This document shows positions 28,833 through 38,762 of a stretch of 64,000 bases of DNA, in pieces. The DNA is from Bacteroidota bacterium (lineage in GTDB: Bacteria > Bacteroidota > Ignavibacteria > Ignavibacteriales > Ignavibacteriaceae), in the NCBI GenBank assembly GCA_023475265.1, contig JAMCWE010000241.1, positions 1-64,000 on the forward strand. The letters run 5' to 3'. Positions within the stretch are counted from its first letter, which is position 1; every line of letters starts with the position of its first letter. The notes under the pieces were generated by a model. The model had not been told where the DNA came from and made no database searches. It saw only the letters and a program-made list of their open reading frames with translations. Both the position numbers and the translations under genes were made by a program.

Positions 28833-29408
28833 ATGAAGCTTTGGCCTTTTATATTGTTTATAATTCTTTTAAATGGCTGCGACTTGTTTACAACTCGCAG
28901 TGCAGAAACACCAAACCAGCCGCGATCGAATTACCAGCAAGCAGTTACACCGGATATTTTAATTTCTAATTTTATTAGTTCTCTGCAGGATAAAAGCGTA
29001 GAAAATTATCTTTCATGTTTGTCTGATTCATCATTTGCCCAAAAAGTTTTTGTGTTTTCACCTTCAAGCAGTGCACTTTCGCAATTTCCAGCTTTGTCTG
29101 AAGATTGGGGTAAAAAAAATGAAGAGCAATATTTTAATAATCTAATAACAAAAGTTTCTCAAAGCCTGCCGGTTACTCTGACTTTGTCAAACGCGTCTGA
29201 AAGCCCGCAGGGAGACAGCTTAATTTATACAGCTTCATATTTTCTAAGAGTGCCCACAACAGATCCTAACTTTCCGCAAAATTATCAGGGCGCTTTGAGA
29301 TTTAATATGATTAGAGATTCCCGTTCTATTTGGAGTATCTATTATTGGCAGGATACAAAGAATAGCGATTTACCAAGCTGGAGTGAGTTAAAAGGGAGGA
29401 CATATTAA
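28833..29408 (+). CDS. Predicted lipoprotein, unknown function
   Basis: A 191-residue protein with a short signal and lipobox (MKLWPFILFIILLNGC). After a Ser/Asn/Gln-rich linker there is a helical-beta body (DILISNFISSLQDKSVENYLSCL, then YQGALRFNMIRDSRSIWSIYYWQD), resembling NTF2-like or lumazine-type folds seen in small lipoproteins, but I cannot name the family. It ends at TAA 29406-29408, which overlaps the next lipoprotein start. The two appear to be a co-expressed pair. Confidence 0.65.
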   Translation: MKLWPFILFIILLNGCDLFTTRSAETPNQPRSNYQQAVTPDILISNFISSLQDKSVENYLSCLSDSSFAQKVFVFSPSSSALSQFPALSEDWGKKNEEQYFNNLITKVSQSLPVTLTLSNASESPQGDSLIYTASYFLRVPTTDPNFPQNYQGALRFNMIRDSRSIWSIYYWQDTKNSDLPSWSELKGRTY

Positions 29409-29913
29409 TAAGAAAGTAATAACATATTTATTATTCCTATTAATTTTTGCCGGCTGCAAAAATCCTTTTGCACCGGCACTAGATGAAAGTTCAAATAATC
29501 CTTCCTCCACACTTTCAGATCAAAAAACAATTGACGGAGTTTTCCAAAATTTTCAGTATGCTTATACTTTTAGGGATACAATCATCTACGGAAAATTAAT
29601 TGATGATAATTTTATTTTTACTTACAGAGATTATGATCAGGGAGTAGATGTTTCTTGGGGGAGAGATGAAGAAATGAAAACAACTTACGGGTTATTCCAA
29701 AATTCTCAACGCCTTGACTTAATTTGGAATAATATAGTATTATCAACTATAGATTCTTCTTCTGCAAATATTGTGCGGGGATTTAATTTAACAATTACTT
29801 TTAGCTCAACAGATATTGAAAGATTAGATGGGAGAGTTAATATGTCTTTAGTAAAAGATCCGCAAACTAGTAAATGGTTAATTACAAGATGGATTGATGA
29901 ATCTAACTTTTAA
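29404..29913 (+). CDS. Second predicted lipoprotein, ATT start
   Basis: From ATT at 29404 the frame encodes about 169 residues beginning (M)NKKVITYLLFLLIFAGC, an excellent lipoprotein signal with lipobox FAGC. A GGGAGGA sits just upstream, and there is no ATG, GTG or TTG between the upstream in-frame stop (29389) and the lipobox. ATG at 29674 would remove signal and lipobox, so ATT is preferred. The C-terminal part (GRVNMSLVKDPQTSKWLITRWID) resembles the end of the preceding lipoprotein, so they are likely distant paralogues. It overlaps that gene's stop by 5 nt. Function unknown. Confidence 0.6.
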   Translation: MNKKVITYLLFLLIFAGCKNPFAPALDESSNNPSSTLSDQKTIDGVFQNFQYAYTFRDTIIYGKLIDDNFIFTYRDYDQGVDVSWGRDEEMKTTYGLFQNSQRLDLIWNNIVLSTIDSSSANIVRGFNLTITFSSTDIERLDGRVNMSLVKDPQTSKWLITRWIDESNF

Positions 29914-29960
29914 TTAATTTAACTTAGCATACAAATTTTATTAATTAACATTTTGTATAA

Positions 29961-30824
29961 ATGATATATTTTTGGTTGCGAGAAGCATTTAAGCTTATTA
30001 GCCGTGCAAAGTCTTCATTTTTTCTTTCATTAATTTCAACAAGCATTTCGGTGTTCTTAATAGCGGCTTCGCTAATTACGATCCAGCTTTCAAATCAGCT
30101 TCAAAGAAAAATTACTACTAATGTTAACATAAATGTTTTCTTAAAAGACACTCTGAAAACAAGCGATATTGCAAAGTTGAAATCTAATTTGGCTAGTAAG
30201 AATTATATCAATAAAATTTTGTATATAGATAAAAATCAAGCGGCTCAAAATTTTATAAAAGAAACCGGCGAAGATTTTAGAAATATTCTTGATTATAATC
30301 CTCTCCCGGCTTCGTTTTTAATAACATTAAAAGAGGGTTACGTTGAGCGTGATTCGATGAATAAAATTGTAAATACAATTTCTAAAATGAGTGGCGTTGA
30401 TGAAGTTGTTTTTCAAAAAGAATTTGTCTATAAAGTCCTTTCTTATATTAATAAAATTAAAAAGTACATTTTTATTATCACAGCAATTTTATTCTTTATT
30501 TCTATTTATATTGTTTTTAGTACCATGAAATTAATTACTAAATCTAAATATGAAGAACTGGAAACAATGAAATTAGTGGGAGCTAAGTTATCCACTATTA
30601 AGATGCCAATCATATTGAATGGAATAATAATTGGGATTTTATCAAGCATTATTTCCTTAGCTGCGTTTTATCTTTTGATTTATAATTTTTCCAGCCTAAT
30701 TGAATTTCAAAAGCTCTTTAATTTTAATTCCCAATTTTATGTCCTATTTTTACTTGTCATCGGTCCTGTAATTGGAGCAGTTGTTTGTATTTTTTCTTTA
30801 AGGAAAATAACTCTAAAGGTTTGA
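29961..30824 (+). CDS. ftsX: Cell division protein FtsX
   Basis: Membrane component of the FtsEX complex, which activates cell-wall hydrolases at division. It is 287 residues: N-terminal helix (FFLSLISTSISVFLIAASLI), periplasmic extracellular domain with NINVFLKDTLKTSDI and LPASFLITLKEGYV, then three C-terminal helices with the MKLVGAKLSTIKMPIILNG motif. ftsE is not adjacent. It sits 48 nt after the lipoprotein and before the polysaccharide locus. Confidence 0.9.
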   Translation: MIYFWLREAFKLISRAKSSFFLSLISTSISVFLIAASLITIQLSNQLQRKITTNVNINVFLKDTLKTSDIAKLKSNLASKNYINKILYIDKNQAAQNFIKETGEDFRNILDYNPLPASFLITLKEGYVERDSMNKIVNTISKMSGVDEVVFQKEFVYKVLSYINKIKKYIFIITAILFFISIYIVFSTMKLITKSKYEELETMKLVGAKLSTIKMPIILNGIIIGILSSIISLAAFYLLIYNFSSLIEFQKLFNFNSQFYVLFLLVIGPVIGAVVCIFSLRKITLKV

Positions 30825-30868
30825 ACTAAATGAATTATTTCCTAATTTTTGCCGAGAGAAGTTAAAAC

Positions 30869-32536
30869 ATGCCAACCAAAAGGCTGTTGAGAGGAGTTCA
30901 TAATAATATTTTCCTGAGAAACAGATTTAATCGTTTTAATGAATTGAAAACAAAATTTTTTTTATTTTTAATCTTATCGATCTTTATTAACCAATCATTA
31001 TTTTCCCAAAATATTCCGGATTATAAAGAAAGATCATTTGCCAGTCTAACAGACTCAGCGATGACACAAAATTATATGGTAGAAGCCACAGAAGGCAGCA
31101 TCAATCCAAATGAATATATTGTTGGCCCGGGAGACAAATTATTTATATCAATTATTGGAGTGCAGGATTTTTCCATTAATTTGATGATTAACCAGGAAGG
31201 ATTTTTATTCATTCCAAAAGTTGGCGGGATTGATCTTCGAAATACAACCCTTGCTGCTTCTAAGGAAAAAATTATTTCTCTCATTAATAAATATTATAAA
31301 AATGTTGATGTATTTATTTCACTTATTGATTTCCGAAAAATAAAAGTCTCTCTGCTTGGCGACGTTAAGAAACCTTCCTCTTATGTTCTTCCCGGAAATT
31401 CAAGACTTATTGATTTGATTACTAATTCATATGGATTGTCACCTACATCGAATTACAGAAATATTAAAGTGGTAAGTAACGACAGCACTTCAAAAGTTTA
31501 TGACTTCTTGAAATATTTAAGATTCGGCGATAGCAATAACGATCCGATGCTTAGAGAAGGCGACGTAGTTATTGTTGATAAAGTTGATAAAGTCATTTCA
31601 ATAAAAGGTGAAGTTAAATATCCCGGAGTTTACGAATTTGTAAGAGGTGAATCTGTCAGCGATTTTATTAAACTTGCAGGCGGCTTTTTGAGTAAAGCAA
31701 AAACCGATACAATTGAAGTTGTAAAGTTTGATCCGGAAGGTAAAAATCAAAAAAGTTATTACTATACTTATAATCGATTAAAAGATAAAAATATTTTGCT
31801 TGATAATCAGGATATGGTTTTGGTGCGGCAAGTTCCTCAATACTTTATTGATCGATTTGTTAAAATTGGGGGCTGGGTAAAATATCCTGGTTACTACAAA
31901 ATTATTGAAGATAAAACCACACTTGAAGAAGTAATCAATGAAGCCGGTGGTTTTTTAAAAGATGCTTCTTTAGTTGACGCAAGCTTGTACAGAAATTTAG
32001 GAACTGTTGAGAATGATCCGGAATATGACCGGTTAAAAGAAATGCAGCGTAAAGATATGACTGATGACGAGTATGATTATTTTAAAGCTAAGTCTCGTCA
32101 AAGGAAAGGAAAGGTTGTAGTTGATTTTGTGGCGCTTTTTAAAAATCATGATGAATCTGAAAATGTAGTTTTAAAAAATGGTGATGTTATAAATGTTCCG
32201 GAAGCTAAAAATTATATAATTATGCTGGGACAAGTTATAAATCCTGGGGATATTATCTATCAAAAAAATCTGAAAGTTGAAGATTACATCCGCATTGCCG
32301 GCGGTTATGGATGGAGAGCTGAAACCGGAGATGTTCGTGTTATCAGAGCAAATTCAGGTGAATGGGTTTATGCAAATAAAGTTGACCAATTATATCCTGG
32401 CGATGCAATTTGGGTTCCGGAAGAACCACCGGCGCCAAAATTCTGGGATGTATTTACAACTTCATTACAAATTGTTGGACAGTTAGCTTCTATTGTTGCT
32501 GCAACAGTTGCAGTTATTATCGCATCAAGAAAGTAG
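30869..32536 (+). CDS. SLBB-domain polysaccharide export protein
   Basis: Outer-membrane or periplasmic export component of Wza type. It is 555 residues as drawn. The poly-export domain is in NEYIVGPGDKLFISIIGVQDF, and several SLBB segments follow (KVSLLGDVKKPSSYVLPG, SIKGEVKYPGVYEFVRG, KIGGWVKYPGYYKII, LGQVINPGDIIYQ). A terminal hydrophobic segment (IVGQLASIVAATVAVIIASRK) may span the membrane. The annotated ATG gives a 25-residue basic prefix; TTG at 30944 would yield a clean signal peptide, (M)KTKFFLFLILSIFINQSLFSQ-like, and may be the true start. It opens the polysaccharide locus. Confidence 0.85.
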   Translation: MPTKRLLRGVHNNIFLRNRFNRFNELKTKFFLFLILSIFINQSLFSQNIPDYKERSFASLTDSAMTQNYMVEATEGSINPNEYIVGPGDKLFISIIGVQDFSINLMINQEGFLFIPKVGGIDLRNTTLAASKEKIISLINKYYKNVDVFISLIDFRKIKVSLLGDVKKPSSYVLPGNSRLIDLITNSYGLSPTSNYRNIKVVSNDSTSKVYDFLKYLRFGDSNNDPMLREGDVVIVDKVDKVISIKGEVKYPGVYEFVRGESVSDFIKLAGGFLSKAKTDTIEVVKFDPEGKNQKSYYYTYNRLKDKNILLDNQDMVLVRQVPQYFIDRFVKIGGWVKYPGYYKIIEDKTTLEEVINEAGGFLKDASLVDASLYRNLGTVENDPEYDRLKEMQRKDMTDDEYDYFKAKSRQRKGKVVVDFVALFKNHDESENVVLKNGDVINVPEAKNYIIMLGQVINPGDIIYQKNLKVEDYIRIAGGYGWRAETGDVRVIRANSGEWVYANKVDQLYPGDAIWVPEEPPAPKFWDVFTTSLQIVGQLASIVAATVAVIIASRK

Positions 32537-32541
32537 AAATC

Positions 32542-33681
32542 TTGAGTTACCACGAATTAATAAATATTATAATTACTCATAGAATAAAAATTTTAAAAGT
32601 TACAATTTTTGCAACTGTTATAATTTTTCTAATCTTATTTTTTATTTATCCTTTAACTTACCGATCAACAGTAACAGTTTTGCCGCCGGAAGAAAATAAC
32701 CGCTTAGGTGGTGTCCAAAGTTTATTAGGCGGCCAGGATTTTTCTAATTTATTATTGAGCGAAGGTACGTCTGGAAACTCACAATTATATATGGAGATTC
32801 TGAAAAGCCGATCAGCCGCTCTTTATGTAATTAATAAAAATAATCTCGATTCATTTTACGGAATCAATAATAAATATAAAGCAGCAGAAAAATTAGATAA
32901 AGAACTTAACGTTGAAGTTTCTAAGGAAGGAATTATATCTTTAAGCGTTAACGTTTCAACTTCACTATTCCCGATGTTTGTTGGGCAAAGAGATTCAATA
33001 AAAAACTTAGCAGCATCCTTGTCTAATAGTTTTGTTGAAGCGCTGGATAAAATTAATCGGGAAAAATTAATTACTAAAGCGCAGAAAACTCGAGAGTTTA
33101 TTGGTCAGCAATTGATGCAGACAAAAACGAGATTAGATTCAGTTGAAAATGAATTAATGTTTTTCCAGGAAAAAAATAAAGCTGTTTCATTGCCTCAACA
33201 GGTAAACGCGGCAATCGATGCTGCGGCTAATATAAGAGCTGAAATTGTAAAAACAGAAATTGAAATTGGAACTTTAGAATCCAACCTTCGCGAGGACAAT
33301 AAAACTTTAATTGCCTTAAAGGATAAACTCCAGCAATTGAAAGATCAGTATTCAAAAATGGAAATGGGTAATCAAGATTATTTGCTTACATTTAAAAATG
33401 TACCGGAGCTTGGCAAAAAGTTAGCAAATTTACTTCGTGAAGTAAAAATTCAAAACGAAGTTTATTCAATGCTGCAGCAGCAATATTATAAAGAGTTAAT
33501 TCAAGAGAACAAAGATCTTCCAACAATTCAAGTATTGGATTCCGCTGTTCCTCCGTTAGGTGCAGTATCGCCTCGTCCAATTTTTTCTTCCGTAATGGGT
33601 GGAATATTTGTTTTCTTCTTAATGTGCTTCGTAAGTATTTATGATCAGAAACGAATGTATCTTTTTAAAAAAGAAAAATAA
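32542..33681 (+). CDS. Wzz/GumC-type chain-length determinant protein
   Basis: Inner-membrane polysaccharide co-polymerase. TTG at 32542 is chosen, 5 nt after the preceding stop, giving 379 residues; the frame is open further upstream but lies within the SLBB gene. N-terminal helix ([22 protein letters not shown]), coiled-coil periplasmic middle with [18 protein letters not shown], and a C-terminal helix preceded by the proline motif [18 protein letters not shown]. No kinase domain. The pair with the SLBB protein forms the export/length-control module. Confidence 0.88.
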   Translation: MSYHELINIIITHRIKILKVTIFATVIIFLILFFIYPLTYRSTVTVLPPEENNRLGGVQSLLGGQDFSNLLLSEGTSGNSQLYMEILKSRSAALYVINKNNLDSFYGINNKYKAAEKLDKELNVEVSKEGIISLSVNVSTSLFPMFVGQRDSIKNLAASLSNSFVEALDKINREKLITKAQKTREFIGQQLMQTKTRLDSVENELMFFQEKNKAVSLPQQVNAAIDAAANIRAEIVKTEIEIGTLESNLREDNKTLIALKDKLQQLKDQYSKMEMGNQDYLLTFKNVPELGKKLANLLREVKIQNEVYSMLQQQYYKELIQENKDLPTIQVLDSAVPPLGAVSPRPIFSSVMGGIFVFFLMCFVSIYDQKRMYLFKKEK

Positions 33682-33692
33682 GGAGAACTATT

Positions 33693-34637
33693 TTGTATAA
33701 GCCTACGGCAGTTGTAACAGGTGGTGCGGGATTTCTTGGCTCGCATTTATGCGATCGTTTATTAGCTGAAGGATTTAAAGTAATCTGCGTTGATAATCTT
33801 ATAACAGGTAATATAAATAATATTTCTCATCTGTCTGGGAATGAAAATTTTTCTTTTGTAAAACATGATATTACAAATTATATTTTTTTACCAGGAAGGA
33901 TTGATTACATCTTACATTTTGCATCACCGGCAAGTCCGATAGATTATTTAAAACTTCCAATTCAAACTTTAAAAGTTGGCTCGCTGGGAACTCATAAAGT
34001 TTTAGGTTTAGCCAAAGAAAAAAAAGCAAGAATGCTGCTTGCCTCAACTTCTGAAGTTTATGGTGACCCAAGCGTTCATCCGCAGACGGAAGATTATTGG
34101 GGAAATGTAAATCCAATTGGCCCGCGCGGAGTTTATGATGAAGCGAAACGTTTTGCTGAAGCAATGACGATGGCTTATCATCGTTATCATGGAGTAGAAA
34201 CTCGAATTGTAAGAATCTTTAATACTTACGGTCCCCGGATGAGACTTGATGACGGAAGAGTTTTACCTGCATTTGTTGGTCAAGCTTTGCGTGGAGAGGA
34301 CTTAACTGTTTTTGGAGATGGTTCTCAAACTAGAAGTTTTTGTTTTGTCTCAGATTTAGTTGATGGCATTTATAAATTATTATTGTCGAACGAAACCAAT
34401 CCGGTAAACATTGGTAACCCTGCTGAAATAACAATTCAACAATTTGCGGAAGAGATTATAAAATTAACCGGTGCAAAGACTAAAATAATTTATAAAGAAC
34501 TTCCGGAAGATGATCCTAAAATTAGGCAGCCAAATATTGAAAAAGCTAAAAAAGTTTTGGGATGGATGCCGAAAGTTGACAGATCAGAAGGTTTGAAAAT
34601 TACGTTAGAATATTTTAAGAAAGTTATTACTCCTTAG
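33693..34637 (+). CDS. SDR epimerase/UDP-glucuronate decarboxylase-like (UDP-xylose synthase)
   Basis: Extended short-chain dehydrogenase/reductase, 314 residues. It has the NAD motif [33 protein letters not shown], Ser/Tyr/Lys chemistry ([14 protein letters not shown] and [12 protein letters not shown]) and [18 protein letters not shown], all typical of UDP-xylose synthase, which turns UDP-glucuronate into UDP-xylose. The TTG at 33693 follows AAGGAG. Provides a donor sugar for the polysaccharide; the exact product is inferred. Confidence 0.9.
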   Translation: MYKPTAVVTGGAGFLGSHLCDRLLAEGFKVICVDNLITGNINNISHLSGNENFSFVKHDITNYIFLPGRIDYILHFASPASPIDYLKLPIQTLKVGSLGTHKVLGLAKEKKARMLLASTSEVYGDPSVHPQTEDYWGNVNPIGPRGVYDEAKRFAEAMTMAYHRYHGVETRIVRIFNTYGPRMRLDDGRVLPAFVGQALRGEDLTVFGDGSQTRSFCFVSDLVDGIYKLLLSNETNPVNIGNPAEITIQQFAEEIIKLTGAKTKIIYKELPEDDPKIRQPNIEKAKKVLGWMPKVDRSEGLKITLEYFKKVITP

Positions 34638-34642
34638 ATTCG

Positions 34643-36190
34643 ATGAAAAGAAATTTTACATCTACAGTAGCGGGAGCTTCAATTCTTATTACTGCTGTAG
34701 GTTTAATAGGGAAGGGCTTAGGCTTAGTTAGAGAAATAGTTTTTGCTAATTTTTTTGGTTTAAATGCTCAATACGATCTTTATCTCGTCGGCGCCGTTCT
34801 TCCTTTAACAATCAATTCAATAATTCTTTATCTCAGTCAAAATTATTTTATACCGAATTATAACCGGATCAAAATTAATGAGCCGGATAATTCAAAGCGA
34901 TTTACTAATTCGACATTTTGGCTTTTTTCTATTTTGAGTATTGTATTTTCGTTAGTACTTTTTTCCTTATCAAAATTTATTATAAAATTTTATCTCCAGC
35001 CTTCTTCTTATTCAACTTTCGAATCAACGCTCGAAGTATTTAGGATATTTTTAATAACAATTCCTTTAAACACTTCATTTTCTGTTTTAGCTGCTTATCT
35101 TCAAGCAGAATATGAATTTAAATTACCTGCTTATTCGCAGCTGTTTTTGAACGTATCAATTATTTTTATTGTCATAATCTTTTCAACTAAGACTGGCATT
35201 TATACGATTCCATACGGGTATGTTATCGGCAGTTTGCTTCAACTAATATTTCTTCTGATAAAAGTTAAGGACAGAATTAAATTAAATTTATTCGAATTTA
35301 TAAAATCAAAAAACAGTTTTTCCATCATTAATTATTCGTTGGTAATTACAATCCTAATTGAATCGATCAGCCAAATTTATTTATTGGCAGATAGATATTT
35401 TTTTGATTCGGTTCCGCAGGGCGGAATTGCTGCCCTTAACTATGCCTCAAATATTTTTCTTCTGCCTATAACGATTATTTCTGTAGCGCTTTCAACTGCA
35501 ATCTTTCCCAAATTATCTCATTCGATTAGCTCAAATAATAAAGAAGATTTAGAAAATAAATTGAGCAGTTTTTACAGTATAAATCTCTATTTGTTTGTAC
35601 CAATAAGTTTGATATTATTTTTTTACGGCGATTTGATAATACGAATTCTATTTCAGCGAGGCGAATTCAATTTTAGCGCGACCATAATGACATTTGACGT
35701 TTTGAAGTTCTACGCTTTAAGCCTGATATTTTATTCTACATATGCTGTTATAAATAAATTAATATACAGCGCAAATCTTGTCAGACATCTTTTGATAATT
35801 ACAATTGTCGGATCAATTATAAAAGTAATTTTGAATTTTGCTTTAGTCGGAAAATATCAACAGGCTGGCTTAGCCATTAGCTCTGTTATAAGCTATGTGT
35901 TTTTCTTTTTATGCGGAACAATTTTAATTAGCCATAACCTAAAATTGAAAATCAAAAAATTTTTTAGCGAATTTCTATTCAATATAGTTAACGGAATGCT
36001 CAGTTATTTAATCTGTGGAATTTTGGTTAACAATTATATTTCAAAAAATTATTTTATAAACAGCTTTTTCAAGTTGATATTGTTTATTATAATCTATGTT
36101 GCTAATTCAATTATCATAAATCAAAATGCTGTAAATTTATTTAGGAATGTTATTTTTAATAGAAGATCAAAGGAAGTTAAAGCAATTTAA
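34643..36190 (+). CDS. MurJ/MviN-like polysaccharide flippase
   Basis: A 515-residue integral membrane protein with about 14 hydrophobic segments, N-terminal SILITAVGLIGKGLGLVREIVFANFFG being the MurJ/MviN-like signature, and IIRILFQRGEFNFSATIMTFDVLKFYALSL. MurJ flips lipid II; inside a polysaccharide cluster, this homologue more likely flips the lipid-linked oligosaccharide, as Wzx does. Both roles are possible. It follows the SDR gene by 5 nt. Confidence 0.8.
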   Translation: MKRNFTSTVAGASILITAVGLIGKGLGLVREIVFANFFGLNAQYDLYLVGAVLPLTINSIILYLSQNYFIPNYNRIKINEPDNSKRFTNSTFWLFSILSIVFSLVLFSLSKFIIKFYLQPSSYSTFESTLEVFRIFLITIPLNTSFSVLAAYLQAEYEFKLPAYSQLFLNVSIIFIVIIFSTKTGIYTIPYGYVIGSLLQLIFLLIKVKDRIKLNLFEFIKSKNSFSIINYSLVITILIESISQIYLLADRYFFDSVPQGGIAALNYASNIFLLPITIISVALSTAIFPKLSHSISSNNKEDLENKLSSFYSINLYLFVPISLILFFYGDLIIRILFQRGEFNFSATIMTFDVLKFYALSLIFYSTYAVINKLIYSANLVRHLLIITIVGSIIKVILNFALVGKYQQAGLAISSVISYVFFFLCGTILISHNLKLKIKKFFSEFLFNIVNGMLSYLICGILVNNYISKNYFINSFFKLILFIIIYVANSIIINQNAVNLFRNVIFNRRSKEVKAI

Positions 36191-36195
36191 AGGTT

Positions 36196-37326
36196 TTGAA
36201 TTTGTTTGAAATTTCAAAATATATTAGGAGAGATGGAATAGTTGAGAGATGTCTTCAATTTATTATTTCAATTTTTATAATAACCATTAGATTTATATTT
36301 CAAAGAAGGTTTGAGAATTCAAAAATATTAATAATTTCACTTCACAAACTCGGTGACACTGTCTTTACGATTCCTGCAATTAAAGCACTGAAAGAAGAAT
36401 TTGGTTCCGGAATTACAATTGTGTGTTATGATGATTCACAAAAAATTTATGAATTGGCATTCGATGACTTGGAATATCTGACCTTGAAGAAGAATGATTT
36501 TCACTTCCATGGACGAATTGCAAATTCTAGAAGCAGAAGAAAATTAAATAATATCAAAGCTGGAACTATAATTGATCTTACCGGAGCCGTAAATTCGGCG
36601 TCTTTAATTTTTAATAATCGCGCAAAAAAAATAATTGGTTATAATGAAATATATTTTAAGAAAATTTATTCTGATTTTATTCCTAAGAGAAAAATTCCTC
36701 ATCTCATGGATTTATATTTAGACGTTGCTAAAGTTTTTGTAAAGATTGAAAACGAAAATGAAATTAAGAGTTTTGGCAAATCGACAACACATGGCGAATA
36801 TATTTTACTTCATCCTTTTGCAGGATGGAAAGCAAAGGAATGGGGAATAGAAAAATTTATTAAGCTGGCAGAGCTGTTGAATAAAAATAATAAATGTAAG
36901 CTTATAATTCCCAATGATAGAGCAGACAATGAAACTCTGTCATTGATAAACTCAAAAAATATTTCTTATAAAATTTCTTCGAAAGTTTCGGAATTAATTG
37001 AAACTATTGAAAATGCTTCTGCGGTTATCGGTTGCGATTCTGGCGCAGTATACATTGCAAGTCTATTAGGCAAACCAACTTTTACAATTTATGGACCGAC
37101 AAATCCAAGGTTTAGTTTGCCGTTTGGAAGTAGTCACGATTTCATTCAAAAAGAAATTAAATGTTCTCCGGAATTAAATGATCAGTATTGTCTTTTGGAT
37201 GCCGGCAGAAAGTGTGCTGCAATTGATTGCATGAATTTATTAAAAGTGGAAGAAGTTACCGAAAGATTCTATTTATTTCTAGAAAAAGTAAAATTAATTG
37301 AAACTTCAAAAGTTGAAAAAGGCTGA
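36196..37326 (+). CDS. Glycosyltransferase family 9 protein
   Basis: Heptosyltransferase-like GT9, 376 residues. N-terminal LIISLHKLGDTVFTIPAIKALKEEFG, and C-terminal LLHPFAGWKAKEWG, IGCDSGAVYIASLLGKPTFTIYGPTNP are classic for the family. A Cys cluster near the end (CSPELNDQYCLLDAGRKCAAIDC) is also seen in GT9 enzymes. It starts at TTG 36196, 5 nt after the flippase gene. Adds a heptose or related sugar; the acceptor is unknown. Confidence 0.9.
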   Translation: MNLFEISKYIRRDGIVERCLQFIISIFIITIRFIFQRRFENSKILIISLHKLGDTVFTIPAIKALKEEFGSGITIVCYDDSQKIYELAFDDLEYLTLKKNDFHFHGRIANSRSRRKLNNIKAGTIIDLTGAVNSASLIFNNRAKKIIGYNEIYFKKIYSDFIPKRKIPHLMDLYLDVAKVFVKIENENEIKSFGKSTTHGEYILLHPFAGWKAKEWGIEKFIKLAELLNKNNKCKLIIPNDRADNETLSLINSKNISYKISSKVSELIETIENASAVIGCDSGAVYIASLLGKPTFTIYGPTNPRFSLPFGSSHDFIQKEIKCSPELNDQYCLLDAGRKCAAIDCMNLLKVEEVTERFYLFLEKVKLIETSKVEKG

Positions 37327-37329
37327 AGT

Positions 37330-38736
37330 TTGAATTTTGAATTAACAAATAATTGGAAAAAACTAATTCTTGTTTCGTTAGGATTAGGATTGGTTGCAAT
37401 CGGAATTTTTCCTTTTACCTGGTTTGCAATAGCTGCAATTTCCTTTTTATTAATTGTTTATTCCTCGGGCGATAAATATTTAATTCCATTTACAATAATT
37501 CTTTTTCTAGTGATGACGAGTGATTTTACAGAAAGTTACAGAAATTATATAAATATATTTTTAATACTGCTGTTAGTTTATCTGTATCTTAAAAACTTTG
37601 GTTTATCTTTGTCGTATGCTATAAAATTTCCCAAAGAAATTAATTATGTACTAGCACTTACTTTATTTTCAATGTTAATCTCTTCATTGTTTTCTGAAAA
37701 TATTCCATTTACTCTTTTAGTAACCTTCCGGCAAATAGTTTTCTTCATTATTGTTTATATATATTTTTCGTTTATAAAAGATGAGGGCGCAGTTTCCTTT
37801 TACATTGGTTCTTTAATCATAGTAAGTATTGTTTTGGGTGCTGTAATATTTTATGAAATTATCAGTAAAGGATTAGGTCTTTTTTCAGTACAAAGTAATT
37901 CATTCGTACAATTTTCCGGTTTATACAGCAATCCAAATGAAGTCGGACTACTTTTAAGTGTCTCAATTCCGATGATGATAGCTGTTGTACTGATAAAAAG
38001 AGGCGAGCAGAATAAATTCATTCATCTTTATTATTTTGCTCTTATATTTTTACTAGTGATCTTATTGTTGACGGATTCGCGAGCATCAATTGGGGCAGTG
38101 TTTTTAAGCACTATTTTTATTCTGTGGAAAATAAAACCCAAATATTTAAAATATGTTTTTTACTCCTTTGTATTGTTTGCATTAATAATTTTTCTTATCC
38201 CGGTTCTAAATGAATTTGCAGGAATTTATTTCCGCGTTGGTAGAATCTTTGAAAATACCCGCTATGACATTTGGAGTATGACATTTAAAATTATTAAGAA
38301 TAATTTTTTGTTCGGTGTGGGACCGGATTTGTACTGGACAAAAATATATTCATACCTTCCGGTAATGCTTGGCAGTTTTGAAGAACATCAAATATGGTGG
38401 GCACGAACCGGAACTGCACATAATTTTTTTCTTTTTAAGTTTGCAGAAACCGGTATATTCGGATTTGCGTCAGCGGTTTATTTGTTTTATGCGTTCTTTA
38501 AAATTTCTAATAATATTGAAAAAAAATTAAAGGATATAAATAGAAAGAATTATTTAATTTCTGTCGCGATAAGCAGTGTTGGTGTTGGTTTACTTGCACG
38601 AGCTTTCTTGGAATCAACAGGATTACTGACAAATGGCTGGATTACCCGAGACTTACCATTCTGGATACTATTCATAATTGCCGCACATTTTTATCAAAAC
38701 TTAATTGTAACAGAAAAGAAAATTGAAGATATTTAA
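37330..38736 (+). CDS. O-antigen ligase/polymerase family membrane protein
   Basis: A 468-residue membrane protein with about 12 helices and the large periplasmic loop region before IIKNNFLFGVGPDLYWTKI, with TAHNFFLFKFAETGIFG (His in the loop) and LTDSRASIGAVF, a pattern of Wzy/WaaL family proteins. It polymerises repeat units or ligates them to lipid A-core. It is impossible to tell polymerase from ligase here. TTG at 37330 begins 3 nt after the GT9 stop. Confidence 0.85.
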   Translation: MNFELTNNWKKLILVSLGLGLVAIGIFPFTWFAIAAISFLLIVYSSGDKYLIPFTIILFLVMTSDFTESYRNYINIFLILLLVYLYLKNFGLSLSYAIKFPKEINYVLALTLFSMLISSLFSENIPFTLLVTFRQIVFFIIVYIYFSFIKDEGAVSFYIGSLIIVSIVLGAVIFYEIISKGLGLFSVQSNSFVQFSGLYSNPNEVGLLLSVSIPMMIAVVLIKRGEQNKFIHLYYFALIFLLVILLLTDSRASIGAVFLSTIFILWKIKPKYLKYVFYSFVLFALIIFLIPVLNEFAGIYFRVGRIFENTRYDIWSMTFKIIKNNFLFGVGPDLYWTKIYSYLPVMLGSFEEHQIWWARTGTAHNFFLFKFAETGIFGFASAVYLFYAFFKISNNIEKKLKDINRKNYLISVAISSVGVGLLARAFLESTGLLTNGWITRDLPFWILFIIAAHFYQNLIVTEKKIEDI

Positions 38737-38762
38737 ATTAAGGTGAATGACAGGAAAGTTGA

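Noticed and set aside
28769-28969. 66-codon frame between recR and the lipoprotein
   Set aside because: It overlaps the lipoprotein start in another frame and has no recognisable features.
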